This document shows positions 1 to 9,155 of a DNA stretch of 64,000 nucleotides, in pieces. The number at the start of each line of letters is the position of its first letter. Position 1 is the first letter of the stretch. The DNA is from Halodurantibacterium flavum (GTDB lineage Bacteria; Pseudomonadota; Alphaproteobacteria; Rhodobacterales; Rhodobacteraceae), in contig NZ_JBHUGH010000036.1 in assembly GCF_042681825.1 (NCBI RefSeq), positions 1 to 64,000 of the forward strand, read 5' to 3'. Below the pieces are notes generated by a model. It was not told the DNA's origin, made no database searches, and saw nothing but the letters and a program-made list of their open reading frames with translations. Made by a program: the position numbers and the translations under genes.

Positions 1-2
1 AT

Positions 3-89
3 GATGGCCTGCGCGGTTGCAAGGATGTGTTCCCTGACGCCAGTGTTATGTCGATCATCTTTCATGGACCGGGATATAGTGTCGAATAG
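3..89 (+). CDS. Possible 3' end of a truncated gene at the window edge
   Basis: One plus-strand frame is open from the left edge to a TAG at 87-89. It translates to a protein-like tail ending in IIFHGPGYSVE. Only 28 codons are visible, so chance openness is quite possible in GC-rich DNA. No family is recognisable. Positions 90-235 show no gene. Confidence 0.2.
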   Translation, partial: DGLRGCKDVFPDASVMSIIFHGPGYSVE

Positions 90-235
90 ACCAGTCGTCT
101 AGGGCCCAGGCGAAAATAATCTCCCAATCCCGATAATCGCACATTTGCGCATTCCGCATGGGAGAAGATACTGGCCGTGCCGAGGCATGTGTGGCTGGCG
201 TTCTGGTGGCAGGAGAAAGGGTGAAACACCGCCTT

Positions 236-886
236 TTACGGCGCAATGCTGCAGCAGCCCAGAAGAAGCTCGGCACCGATTTCGGTTTCCAGCATCACCG
301 TTGCCTCGAGCCCGAACAGCCGGTCCGACATGCCGTCCGAGCAGAGCTTTGGCGTCATGAAGACGGTAACATTCGCCCCCGGCCCGGTGCCGGCGGCAAA
401 GACCCGGCGCGGATCGCGAAAGACCGGGGATGACAAAACACGCCGCAAAGGGAGTCGCATTTCGTCATGGTCGGGGCGCGAAAGCGTGATCTCTTCTGCA
501 GCGGGCCGCAGCGCCCAGAACGGTTCCGTGCCGTGACAGACAAGCGAGGGCGGAAGGCCGCCGTCCTCCCATATGCCGACCTGATAGGCGAGGTAGCGTG
601 CCGCGACCCATCCTGTCCGCTCATCCCGGTTGATCCGGGCCCAGCGACCGGTCGCATCGAATTCCACCACCTCGATATCGCGCGTGTCGGCGGAGAGCGT
701 GCCGATGATCCCGGCGGTGGCAGAGGGTTCCGCGCGGATGTTCAGCACGTCGTCGGCGCGGACCCCTTCGACGTCAAAAAGCGTCGGCAGGATGTATTCG
801 CGGGTCGCCAGCGCGGGCTGCGAAAGTCCCGCCAACATCGCGACGGCCAGCAGGACCCGGGCGGACATGACAAGCCATAAGCGCAT
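236..886 (-). CDS. Exported SH3-domain protein
   Basis: 216 residues. An N-terminal signal peptide ends near the ALA-T junction (about residue 27). A bacterial SH3 (SH3b) domain follows at about residues 35-95, with the typical VLNIRAEPS start and the GWVAARYL end. The C-terminal half (about 105-216) contains CHGTEPFWAL, which resembles the COG3650-type domain of small envelope proteins. SH3b domains usually bind peptidoglycan or cell-wall peptides, so a periplasmic or envelope role is likely; the exact function is unknown. The start is supported by a GGGAGATCGGAGA stretch just before the ATG. The gene is divergent from tamA. Confidence 0.75.
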   Translation of the reverse strand: MRLWLVMSARVLLAVAMLAGLSQPALATREYILPTLFDVEGVRADDVLNIRAEPSATAGIIGTLSADTRDIEVVEFDATGRWARINRDERTGWVAARYLAYQVGIWEDGGLPPSLVCHGTEPFWALRPAAEEITLSRPDHDEMRLPLRRVLSSPVFRDPRRVFAAGTGPGANVTVFMTPKLCSDGMSDRLFGLEATVMLETEIGAELLLGCCSIAP

Positions 887-915
887 TCTCCGATCTCCCT
901 CTGCTGCCGATGCGA

Positions 916-929
916 TGGGCTATAGCCCA
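916..929. repeat. 14-bp perfect palindrome in the divergent SH3/tamA spacer
   Basis: TGGGCTATAGCCCA is a perfect inverted repeat with no loop, 30 bases upstream of the SH3-protein start and about 150 bases upstream of tamA. Its position in a divergent promoter region fits a dimeric regulator site, but no regulator is known to bind it. It could be chance. Confidence 0.35.
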
Positions 930-1082
930 AAGATGCGCCCGGATCATCGGTCTTGCGGTTCCATTTCACATGGGCGGGATGTCGCCGCGCGGGAACTCCT
1001 GCGGCAACCGGGGCGTTGGCAGTGTTGATGCCGCAGAGTCCACATGCGAGACTCGGGGGGCAACCACGGGGAGAGACGGGCG

Positions 1083-2903
1083 GTGACAGGCGGATTTCGG
1101 GGGCTGCGCGCGGCGCTGACAATGGCTTTGGTCACGGCGCAGCCGGCCTTTGCGCAGGAAGTGCGGTTTTCTGCCCCCGGCGTAAGCGACAATATTCAGG
1201 ACCAGCTTCGGGGGGCGTCCCTTTTGCTCGAACGGCAAGAGGCGGGCGTGACATCGCCGACCGAGCTTCTGGCGGCGGCGCAGTCGGACTATGGCAGGCT
1301 GATTGGCGTTCTTTACGGCGAGGGACGCTATTCCGCCGTGATCCAGATCCTCGTGGACGGGCGAGAGGCGGCCTCCATCGCTCCGCTTGCGGTGCCGTCG
1401 ACGATCGGCACCATCGACATGATCGTGAACTCCGGTCCGCAATTCCGCTTTTCCCGCGCCGAGGTTGCGCCGGTCGCCCCCGATACCGAATTGCCCGAGG
1501 GTTTCGCGCCGGGCGCCCGCGCCGAAAGCAACCTGATCCGACAGGCCGCGACGGCGGCGGTGGATGGCTGGCGCGAGGTGGGCCATGCCAAGGCCGCGCC
1601 AGCCGGCCAGCGGATCGTGGCGGACCATGAGGCGGCGCTTCTGGATGCACAGATCGCCGTAAATCCCGGTCCGCGCGTACGGTTCGGAAACCTTCTGATC
1701 AGCGGCGAACGCCGGATGCGGCCCGAACGGATCGCAGCCATCGCAGGCTTTCCGACCGGAGAGGTTTTCAGCCCGCAGGCGATCAACCGTTCCGCCGACC
1801 GCCTGCGCCGGACGGCGGTGTTCCGGTCGGTGGTCCTGACCGAGGCGGAACAGCTGCGCGACGGGGACGTACTCGACATGTCGCTTGCCGTTGTCGAGGA
1901 ATTGCCCCGGCGCCTCGGCTTCGGCGCCGAGATCGCGTCGAACGAGGGCGCGTCGCTCAATGCCTACTGGCTTCACCGTAACCTCCTGGGCGGGGCCGAG
2001 CGGCTGCGGCTCGATGCAGGGCTCGGCGGCATCGGTGCCGATGTCGGCGGGCGCGACTATCGGCTGACGGCGCGGCTGGACCGACCCGCGACCTTTACGC
2101 CCGACACCTCGGTCTTCGTCTTTACCGGCGTCGAGCGGGTGAATGAGCGCGATTACTCCGCCGACCGCGCCTTCATCAGCACCGGCCTGTCGCATTTCTT
2201 TACCGACCGGATCACCGGCGAGATCGCGATAGACCTGCGCTGGGAACGGGCCGAGGACGAGATCGGGCCGATCAACCTTTCGACCGTCGCGCTGCCGGTC
2301 CGGGGTGTCTGGGATGACCGGAACAGCACGCTCAACCCCACGGGCGGCACCTATCTGGAGGCCGCGGCAACCCCCTTTGCCGGGCTCTCGGATGCGGCCG
2401 GGAACGGCGCGCGGCTGCGGTTCGACGCGCGTGCCTATCGTGGCTTTGGCGAGGATGACCGTTTTGTGGTGGCAGGGCGCCTGCAGGGCGGATCGGTGAT
2501 CGGCGCGGGCGTGTTCGAGACGCCAAGGGATTTCCTGTTCTACTCCGGCGGTGGCGGGACGGTGCGCGGCCAGCCCTATCAGTCGCTCGGGCTCGACAGC
2601 ACCTATACCGGCGCCCGGACGGGTGGCACGCCCGTGACCATCCGCACGGGCGGGCGCAGTTTCCTTGGCGCCTCGGGCGAATTGCGCGCCCGCGTCTGGC
2701 GCAATATCGGGCTGGTCGGGTTTGCGGATGCGGGGTTCATCGGGGCCGACAGCTTTGGCGACGGCGACTGGCACGCGGGCGCGGGGCTTGGCCTGCGCTA
2801 TGACACGGGCATCGGCCCGATCCGTCTTGACGTGGCGGCCCCTGTCCAGGGCGACACCGGCGACGGGGTTCAGGTTTATATCGGTATCGGGCAGGCTTTC
2901 TGA
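1083..2903 (+). CDS. tamA: Translocation and assembly module outer-membrane protein TamA
   Basis: BamA/Omp85-superfamily outer-membrane barrel. It pairs with TamB to insert or assemble outer-membrane proteins and autotransporters. From the GTG at 1083 (606 residues) the signal peptide ends at PAFAQ. POTRA-like repeats fill about residues 30-275, and the surface-antigen barrel follows, with the lid-loop motif GTVRGQPYQSLG and a terminal phenylalanine, as expected for BAM recognition. I chose the GTG because GGGGAGAG lies 7 bases upstream. An in-frame ATG at 1044 would add 13 residues before the signal peptide and has no clear ribosome site. The TGA stop overlaps the tamB ATG by one base. Confidence 0.9.
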   Translation: MTGGFRGLRAALTMALVTAQPAFAQEVRFSAPGVSDNIQDQLRGASLLLERQEAGVTSPTELLAAAQSDYGRLIGVLYGEGRYSAVIQILVDGREAASIAPLAVPSTIGTIDMIVNSGPQFRFSRAEVAPVAPDTELPEGFAPGARAESNLIRQAATAAVDGWREVGHAKAAPAGQRIVADHEAALLDAQIAVNPGPRVRFGNLLISGERRMRPERIAAIAGFPTGEVFSPQAINRSADRLRRTAVFRSVVLTEAEQLRDGDVLDMSLAVVEELPRRLGFGAEIASNEGASLNAYWLHRNLLGGAERLRLDAGLGGIGADVGGRDYRLTARLDRPATFTPDTSVFVFTGVERVNERDYSADRAFISTGLSHFFTDRITGEIAIDLRWERAEDEIGPINLSTVALPVRGVWDDRNSTLNPTGGTYLEAAATPFAGLSDAAGNGARLRFDARAYRGFGEDDRFVVAGRLQGGSVIGAGVFETPRDFLFYSGGGGTVRGQPYQSLGLDSTYTGARTGGTPVTIRTGGRSFLGASGELRARVWRNIGLVGFADAGFIGADSFGDGDWHAGAGLGLRYDTGIGPIRLDVAAPVQGDTGDGVQVYIGIGQAF

Positions 2904-5900
2904 TGCGTTATCTCGTCTTTCTTCTGTGCTTCCTGCCCACGCTCGCCCTGGCGCAGGAAAACGACGGCAATTTCGTGACGCGGTTTCTTGAAAACGCGCT
3001 GTCCGGGCAGAACCGGAACGTGTCGATCAGCGGCTTTCAGGGCGCGCTGTCGTCGCGGGCGACAGTGCAGGAAATTGTGGTTTCCGACGATGAGGGGCCA
3101 TGGCTTGTCATCCGCGAGGCCGTGCTGGACTGGAACCGCCTTGCCGTCCTGCGCGGGCGCATCGAAATCGACGAACTGGCCGCGACCGAAATCGAAGTGC
3201 TGCGCCGTCCAGGCACGACGACCGATCCCGATGCCGTCATCGCACCCGAGGCACGGCCCTTTGCGCTGCCGGAACTTCCCGTGTCGGTGCGGATTGGCCA
3301 GCTCAATGTGCCGCGGCTTCATCTGGGCACGCCCGTTTTTGGCGAAGAGGTCGATGTCTCGGTCGCGGGATCGGTGCAGCTCGTGGGCGGCGAGGGGCAG
3401 GCGACACTCGACATCCAGCGCATTGACGGGCAGGCCGCGCGGTTCATCATCGACGGGCACTACGTGAACGAGACACAGGCGCTCCGCCTCGGGCTCGAAC
3501 TGACAGAGGAGCAGGGGGGTATCATCTCGCGCCTTCTTGGCCTTCCGGATGCGCCGGCTCTGGAACTCGTGGTGGATGGCGATGGCACGCTTGATGACTT
3601 CGGTGCAGATATCCGGCTTGTAACCGACGGAATCGAACGGATCGGTGGTCGCGTCATTCTTGTGGCCGAAGCGGATGCGGACGGTGCCGTGACCCGGCGC
3701 TTTACGGCCGATGTCGGCGGCGATATCGCGCCCTTGTTCGCCCCCGAATATCAGGACTTCTTTGGCCCGCAGATCGCGCTGCGGATCGACGGCGCGCGGG
3801 AACCGGACGGGCGGGTGGTTCTGTCGGATCTCGACCTGTCGGCGCAATCCCTGATCCTGCGTGGCGATCTTGCCATCGGGGCGGACGGCCTGCCGGAGCG
3901 GATCGACATCACGGGCCGCATCAGTTCTGTCGATGGCGACAGTGTGTTGCTGCCGATCAGCCCGCGGACCGAGGTGCGCGCCGTCGACCTTGTTCTCGCC
4001 CTTGACGATGTGGCGGATGACGGCTGGCAGATGCGACTGCAGGTCTCCGGACTGGAAAGGAACAGCATCGCCTTTGACCAGCTTCGCGTGACGGGGCAGG
4101 GAACCATCGCGCGGGCGACCGCAGAGGCCGGGCGGCAGGTTGCGGGCACCATCGCCTATGCCGCGGTCGGGATCGACCCGCGAGATCCCGCCCTGAGCGC
4201 CGCGCTTGGCCCCGATATCGGGGGTGAGGCCGAGTTCCGGTGGCAGGATGGCGATCCGTTGCAGCTTCCGCGGTTCACGCTTGAGGGGGCGGATTACGGC
4301 ATCAGCGGCAACGCGGTGGTCGAGGGGCTTGACGCCGCGCTGCGCCTGTCCGGCGTCGTGCAGGCCGAGGCGCAGGACATTTCCCGACTCTCGGATCTTG
4401 CGGACCGTCCGCTTTCGGGGGCGGCGCGGGTGGATCTGACCGGGGCGTTTTCGCCCCTGTCGCGCGAATTCGACGTAGAGATGGCTGTTCTCGGTCAGGA
4501 CCTGACCTTTGATCAGCCCGAACTCGACAACCTTCTGGCGGGCGAAAGCCGCATAAGCGCCTCTGCACGGCGCGACGAGACGGGGCTCGAGCTTCGCAGC
4601 CTGGAGGCCATCGCGCGCACCCTCTCGGCCCAGGCCTCTGGCCGGATCACGAGCGCGGGCGGTGAGTTTCTTGCCGATCTGGACTTTGCCGACCTCGCGG
4701 TGCTGGGCGATCCTTATCGGGGCCGTGCGGCGGCGAATGTGCGGTTGGGGATCGACCCGGCCGGGGCGCAGACGGTGCAACTGACCGGGACCGGAAACGG
4801 CCTTGCCATCGGTCAGCCGCAGGCCGATGCGCTTCTGGCCGGTGAGAGCAACATTCTCCTCTCGGCGGTTCGGGATGGGGAAACAATCGCGATCAATCTG
4901 CTGGAGTTGTCTGCCGCGTCACTGGCCGCGCGCATCGAGGGCGTCCTGCAAAGCGGGGCCAGCGCGCTTGATGCCGATGTAACCTTTACCGATCTTTCCG
5001 TGCTGGGTCAGGGTTTCGGCGGATCGCTGGCGGTCGAGGGGCGTCTGACGGAATCCGGGACGGCGCGCACGGTGCAGCTGACGGGCACGGGGACGAACCT
5101 TGCCGTCGGTCAGGCGCAGGCCAATGCCTTGCTGCGGGGACAGACCCGGCTCGAACTGGACGCGACCGAGGATGGCGGCGCGCTGACGCTGCGCAACCTT
5201 GTGCTTGAAAATCCGCAGATCAACGTCACTGCGTCGGGCGACGCCGAAGGGTCGAGCCGCCGTGTCACGATTGCCGCGCGTCTCGCGAACCTTGCCCTGC
5301 TCGTGCCGGATTTTCCGGGGCCGCTGACCATCAACGGCGCCGTCACGCAGAACGGCAATTATGCGGTCGACCTGACGGCGCAGGGTCCGGGCGGGATCAA
5401 CGCGCGGATCAACGGGACGGCGGCGAGCGATTTCTCGGCGGTCGATCTGGGCATCAATGGATCGGCGCAGGCGGCGCTGGCCAATATCTTCATCCAGCCG
5501 CGCACGGTGACGGGGCCGCTCAACTTCAACCTGCGGGTCAACGGGCCGCCGGCGCTGTCGTCGCTGGCCGGCAGTGTCACGGCACAGGGGCTGCGGATCG
5601 TCGACCCGGCCTTGGGGCTGGCGCTGGAACAGGGAACGTTGCAGGCGAATCTCGGTGGCGGAAACGTCAATCTTCAGGCAAGCGCGGTCATTCCGGCCGG
5701 TGGGCAGGTGGTTCTGTCGGGGCCGGTCTCGCTCAGCGCGCCGTTTTCGTCCGACCTGAACCTGACACTGCGGAACGCGCGCATCACCGATCCGGATCTT
5801 TACGATACGACGGTGGACGGATCGCTGCGCATCAGCGGGCCGCTTGCCGGGGGTGGCACCATTGCCGGCACCCTGCAACTGGGCGAAACGAACCTGCAGA

Positions 5901-6739
5901 TCCCGTCGACCGGCGGCAGTGGCAGTGGCTATATCCCGGACCCGATGCTGCATGTGAATGAACCCGCGGCGGTACGCGCCACGCGCAGCCGCGCCGGACT
6001 GCTGGACGAAGGGAACGGAAACGGCAATGGGGCCGGCGGAGGTGGCTTTGCCCTCAACGTCACGGTCAATGCGCCGAACCAGATCTTCATCCGCGGGCGC
6101 GGGCTGGATGCCGAACTGGGCGGCTCGATCAACCTTGGGGGGACGACGCAGGATATCATCCCGATCGGCCAGTTCTCATTGATCCGTGGCCGGCTGGATA
6201 TCCTGGGGCAGCGGTTCACGCTGGATGAGGGGCTGGCCCGGCTGCAAGGCCGGTTCACCCCTTATATCCGGCTTGTTGCCTCGACCGTTGCGGATGGGGT
6301 GACGGCGAGCATCGTGATCGAGGGTGAGGCGAACGAGCCTGATATCACCTTCACCTCCAACCCGGACCTGCCGGAAGAAGAGGTCCTGGCCCGGCTGCTA
6401 TTCGGGCGCGGGCTGACCAACCTGTCGCCGTTGCAGGCGGCGCAGCTTGCCAATGCGGTCGCGACGCTGGCGGGGCGTGGGGGCGAGGGCGTCGTGGGCC
6501 GGCTGCGCGATAGCTTCGGTCTCGACGATCTCGACATCACCACCGACGAGAGTGGGGAAACCGGCGTCCGCCTCGGGCGCTACCTGTCCGAGAATATCTA
6601 TACCGATGTCACCGTGGGCGCAGGGGGCACGTCCGAGATCAACCTGAACCTCGATGTCACCCGTTCCGTCACGGTGCGCGGCCGGCTGGACAACGAAGGG
6701 GAAACCGGTTTGGGCATCTATTACGAACGGGATTACTGA
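2903..6739 (+). CDS. tamB: Translocation and assembly module inner-membrane protein TamB
   Basis: 1278 residues, in the usual TamB (AsmA-like, DUF490) size range. TamB is anchored in the inner membrane and spans the periplasm as a beta-taco groove, acting with TamA in outer-membrane protein insertion and probably in phospholipid transport. A signal-anchor covers residues 1-17 (ending LALAQ). Long beta-rich repeats follow, with recurring NLAVGQAQANALL-type and VQLTGTG segments. The conserved C-terminal domain (about 930-1278) contains FIRGRGLDAELGG, the hallmark DUF490 motif, and ends with a tyrosine. It overlaps tamA by one base and ends 5 bases from the convergent yihY gene. Confidence 0.92.
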   Translation: MRYLVFLLCFLPTLALAQENDGNFVTRFLENALSGQNRNVSISGFQGALSSRATVQEIVVSDDEGPWLVIREAVLDWNRLAVLRGRIEIDELAATEIEVLRRPGTTTDPDAVIAPEARPFALPELPVSVRIGQLNVPRLHLGTPVFGEEVDVSVAGSVQLVGGEGQATLDIQRIDGQAARFIIDGHYVNETQALRLGLELTEEQGGIISRLLGLPDAPALELVVDGDGTLDDFGADIRLVTDGIERIGGRVILVAEADADGAVTRRFTADVGGDIAPLFAPEYQDFFGPQIALRIDGAREPDGRVVLSDLDLSAQSLILRGDLAIGADGLPERIDITGRISSVDGDSVLLPISPRTEVRAVDLVLALDDVADDGWQMRLQVSGLERNSIAFDQLRVTGQGTIARATAEAGRQVAGTIAYAAVGIDPRDPALSAALGPDIGGEAEFRWQDGDPLQLPRFTLEGADYGISGNAVVEGLDAALRLSGVVQAEAQDISRLSDLADRPLSGAARVDLTGAFSPLSREFDVEMAVLGQDLTFDQPELDNLLAGESRISASARRDETGLELRSLEAIARTLSAQASGRITSAGGEFLADLDFADLAVLGDPYRGRAAANVRLGIDPAGAQTVQLTGTGNGLAIGQPQADALLAGESNILLSAVRDGETIAINLLELSAASLAARIEGVLQSGASALDADVTFTDLSVLGQGFGGSLAVEGRLTESGTARTVQLTGTGTNLAVGQAQANALLRGQTRLELDATEDGGALTLRNLVLENPQINVTASGDAEGSSRRVTIAARLANLALLVPDFPGPLTINGAVTQNGNYAVDLTAQGPGGINARINGTAASDFSAVDLGINGSAQAALANIFIQPRTVTGPLNFNLRVNGPPALSSLAGSVTAQGLRIVDPALGLALEQGTLQANLGGGNVNLQASAVIPAGGQVVLSGPVSLSAPFSSDLNLTLRNARITDPDLYDTTVDGSLRISGPLAGGGTIAGTLQLGETNLQIPSTGGSGSGYIPDPMLHVNEPAAVRATRSRAGLLDEGNGNGNGAGGGGFALNVTVNAPNQIFIRGRGLDAELGGSINLGGTTQDIIPIGQFSLIRGRLDILGQRFTLDEGLARLQGRFTPYIRLVASTVADGVTASIVIEGEANEPDITFTSNPDLPEEEVLARLLFGRGLTNLSPLQAAQLANAVATLAGRGGEGVVGRLRDSFGLDDLDITTDESGETGVRLGRYLSENIYTDVTVGAGGTSEINLNLDVTRSVTVRGRLDNEGETGLGIYYERDY

Positions 6740-6744
6740 CGCGG

Positions 6745-7641
6745 TCATTGGGGTGCCCGGCGCAGCGCATCAACCGCGCGGCCGCCGGGCTCTTCCTCTG
6801 CCGCTGGTTCGCCCGCTGTATGGCCAAGCTCGGTGTTCAGCGAATATCCCAGAAGGATGGCATAGGCGCTGATATAGAACCACATGAGCAGGACAATCAC
6901 CGCGCCGATCGATCCGTAAATCTCATTGTAATTCGTGAAGTTCGACAGGTAGGCCGAAAAACCGACCGAGGCGAAGGCCCAGAGGATGACCGCGAGCACA
7001 AGCCCGGGTGAAAGCCAGGGCGCCCGGTTGCCCCTGCTGTTGGGGCCATAGCGATAGAGCAAGCCGATCCCGAACATGATCGCCGCCACCGCGATTATCC
7101 AGCGCAGCACGCTGAGAAAAAGCCCCGCGACCGGCCCCATTGGCACGAAAGCCAGAATGATCGGCACGATGACAAGCGATCCGATCGTGACAAGGGCGAC
7201 GAAAAGCAGGATCAGCGTCAGGAAAAGCGCCACGACGATTTCCATCACCCCGGCGCGTATATCGGTGCCCGCCACCGCGTTCAGGCCCCGCATCAGTGCG
7301 GCAATCCCGAGCCGGGAGGTCCAGAGCGCGGCGCCCATGGAAATCGCAGTCGTCCACCCGAGCGTGTTTTCATTCGCGCGCGAAAGCGCCTGCACCTGGC
7401 TGTAAATCAGGCGGTAGGCATCATCCGGCAGGAATTCCTGCAAGAGATCCAGTTGCTGCTCGATTGCACCCGGATCTGCGAGAAACCCGAAAAGCGATAT
7501 GAGTGCTGCAATTCCGGGAAAAAGCGAAAACACGGCCCAGAACGCGACGCCGGATGCGATCAGTCCGACATGGCGTTCATTAACCGCGGTCCACATGCCA
7601 TTCAGGACCTGGAACCATCGCTTGTTCTTGAGCTTTTTCAC
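6745..7641 (-). CDS. YihY/BrkB-family integral membrane protein
   Basis: About 298 residues with the family signature GLIASGVAFWAVFSLFPG near the N terminus, six predicted membrane helices, and the conserved IYGSIGAVIVLLMWFYISAY segment near the C terminus. The family was once called ribonuclease BN. That assignment is obsolete and its transport or envelope role is unresolved. The chosen GTG is preceded by GGAG at a good distance. An ATG at 7668 and a TTG at 7698 are in frame, but the ATG sits inside a hairpin (7665-7687) with no ribosome site. The C-terminal tail after the last helix is acidic. Confidence 0.85.
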   Translation of the reverse strand: MKKLKNKRWFQVLNGMWTAVNERHVGLIASGVAFWAVFSLFPGIAALISLFGFLADPGAIEQQLDLLQEFLPDDAYRLIYSQVQALSRANENTLGWTTAISMGAALWTSRLGIAALMRGLNAVAGTDIRAGVMEIVVALFLTLILLFVALVTIGSLVIVPIILAFVPMGPVAGLFLSVLRWIIAVAAIMFGIGLLYRYGPNSRGNRAPWLSPGLVLAVILWAFASVGFSAYLSNFTNYNEIYGSIGAVIVLLMWFYISAYAILLGYSLNTELGHTAGEPAAEEEPGGRAVDALRRAPQ

Positions 7642-7664
7642 GGCCGCTCCACATGAAAATCGAG

Positions 7665-7687
7665 CCATGCCGAAGAAGCCGGCATGG
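7665..7687 (-). terminator. Possible terminator hairpin downstream of the hvrA-like gene
   Basis: CCATGCCG (7665-7672) pairs with CGGCATGG (7680-7687) around a 7-base loop. Read on the minus strand, the stem is followed by CTCGATTTTC, a weak T-run, about 75 bases past the hvrA-like stop. It may equally sit in the yihY leader. Confidence 0.35.
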
Positions 7688-7762
7688 TCAAAATGCAAGC
7701 GGCCCGCGATGGTTCCCTCCCTGCGGCCGGCGTGCAGCCGTAGCTGCGGCTCCGTCCCGCGA

Positions 7763-8080
7763 TCAGCTTGCGATCAGGAATTCATCCAGCTTGCGGCCGC
7801 CGGCCAGCGCCTCGGACACCCAGCGGGGCTGGCGTCCGCGCCCGGTCCAGGTGAGCTCCGGATTATCGGGATGCGCATATTTCGGGGCAACGGGCTTGCG
7901 CCGTTTTCCGATGGCTGCGGTCAGTTCCGACAGGCTGAAACCCCGTTTTTTCGCAATGGCTTCCAGTTCCTGAAGCGTTTCCTGTTTTTGCCGTTCCTCG
8001 AATGTCTGAATGGCTGTGGCAACATCCTTCTGAAGTTGCTTCAGTTCCTTGAGCGATAAGGACTGCAGATCAACGGACAT
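7763..8080 (-). CDS. hvrA: H-NS-family nucleoid protein, HvrA/Spb type
   Basis: 105 residues. The N-terminal half (about 1-50) is helical and probably a dimerising coiled coil (LSLKELKQLQKDV, ERQKQETLQELEAI). The C-terminal H-NS DNA-binding domain ends with the minor-groove loop TWTGRGRQPRW (residues 77-87). HvrA and Spb are the Rhodobacter members; they tune photosynthesis and other genes in response to light or redox state. A strong GGGGAG site precedes the ATG. The gene stands alone here, away from the regB/senC/regA locus, so it may be a paralogue rather than the classical hvrA; the symbol is tentative. Confidence 0.85.
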   Translation of the reverse strand: MSVDLQSLSLKELKQLQKDVATAIQTFEERQKQETLQELEAIAKKRGFSLSELTAAIGKRRKPVAPKYAHPDNPELTWTGRGRQPRWVSEALAGGRKLDEFLIAS

Positions 8081-8114
8081 CTTATACTCCCCTAAAATCT
8101 CTTACCCTTGTGCG

Positions 8115-8143
8115 GTCATAAAAGAGTGGGACGGCCTGAGCAA
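8115..8143 (-). promoter_or_regulatory. Candidate sigma-70 promoter of the hvrA-like gene
   Basis: On the minus strand, TTGCTC (8143-8138) and TATGAC (8120-8115) are separated by exactly 17 bases. This predicts a leader of about 28 bases before the hvrA-like ATG at 8080. The match is partial and untested. Confidence 0.45.
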
Positions 8144-8209
8144 TGGCAAAAGCCCGATATATACGGAAGATACAATCTGCCGCTCCGTTTTCGCTTTTCC
8201 GATATTGAT

Positions 8210-8971
8210 CTAAGGTGCGATGCTGATCTCCGTCTCCCAGTCCGCACATTTATCCTTTACGGAAACGGGAGGTGGTGCATCGGTAAAGAAAATATCGACC
8301 TCGGCAAGGGAGGCAATTCGGACCGGCGCGCTCCGGTGAAACTTGGACCGGTCCGCCACCAGAAACCGGCGCCGTGCCTGCGCAAGGATCGCCTGACTGA
8401 CGCGCACCTCGCGGACATCGAAATCCAGAAGATCGCCGTCTTCGTCCAGCGCCGAGCTTCCGATCACCGCGAAATCGACCTTGAACTGGCGCACGACCTC
8501 CATCGTCATGTCGCCGACCAGCGCCGCATCGGTGCGCCGCAAAACACCGCCCGCGACCACCACTTCGGCCGAGGGGTTCTGCGCCATGATATTGGCGACG
8601 TTCAGGTTGTTCGTAACGACCATCAGGTTGTCATGTGAAAGCAGGGCGCGGGCGACGGCCTCGGTCGTGGTTCCGATATTCAGGAACAGCGATGCGTTAT
8701 CGGGAATATGGCTTGCACAAAGCCGGCCGATCCGCTCTTTTTCCGCGCTGTGCAGATCGCGCCGTTGTTCGTAGCCGATATTCACCACGCCCGAACTCAG
8801 GATCGCGCCGCCATAGACGCGGGTCAGCTTGCCGGCCTCGGCCAGTTCAGTCAGGTCGCGGCGAATGGTTTGCAGCGTCACGCCGAAATGGTCGGCCAGT
8901 TCCTCGACCACAACCTTGCCGCGATCCCTGGCGAGCGTGAGAATTTCGGACTGGCGAAAGTTCTGTGGCAC
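8210..8971 (-). CDS. DeoR/GlpR-family transcriptional repressor
   Basis: 253 residues, the usual DeoR-family size. An N-terminal winged helix (about residues 4-58, with RDRGKVVVEELADHFGV then TLQTIRRDL) is followed by the DeoR C-terminal sugar-phosphate sensor, with the phosphate-binding loop LNIGTTTEAVA at about 95-105. Family members sense phosphorylated sugars or glycerol-3-phosphate. The start is a GTG at 8971 with AGGGGGG just upstream. The longer open frame (to 9205) has no credible site. It is divergent from the TAXI TRAP operon, whose promoter carries an inverted repeat, so it may regulate that operon or itself. Confidence 0.85.
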   Translation of the reverse strand: MPQNFRQSEILTLARDRGKVVVEELADHFGVTLQTIRRDLTELAEAGKLTRVYGGAILSSGVVNIGYEQRRDLHSAEKERIGRLCASHIPDNASLFLNIGTTTEAVARALLSHDNLMVVTNNLNVANIMAQNPSAEVVVAGGVLRRTDAALVGDMTMEVVRQFKVDFAVIGSSALDEDGDLLDFDVREVRVSQAILAQARRRFLVADRSKFHRSAPVRIASLAEVDIFFTDAPPPVSVKDKCADWETEISIAP

Positions 8972-9071
8972 CTGATCCCCCCTGAGCGCGCGAACCGGCC
9001 GAGAACACCACGGAATGCGCAGCCGGAAAAGGCGCAATCGGACAAAGAGCCGCCCGATTGGCCGGAAGCGG

Positions 9072-9101
9072 TTGACAAGCACCGCTCTTTTCGCGGTCAA
9101 T
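9072..9101 (+). promoter_or_regulatory. Candidate promoter and overlapping palindromic operator for the TRAP operon
   Basis: A perfect -35 box TTGACA (9072-9077) is followed after 18 bases by GTCAAT (9096-9101). An interrupted inverted repeat covers the same span: TTGAC (9072-9076) with GTCAA (9096-9100), and inside it ACCGC (9081-9085) with GCGGT (9093-9097). A repressor bound here would block RNA polymerase. The divergent DeoR-family gene is the obvious candidate regulator, by inference only. Confidence 0.5.
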
Positions 9102-9155
9102 GGCGCATGGGACCTGCACCCCAAGGGCGTGCCGATCATCAAACGGGAGGAAAAG

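Noticed and set aside
966..2774. Long minus-strand open frame opposite tamA
   Set aside because: It is a mirror of tamA in GC-rich DNA. Its peptide is Arg/Pro/Gly-rich with no domain, while the plus strand encodes a clear barrel protein.
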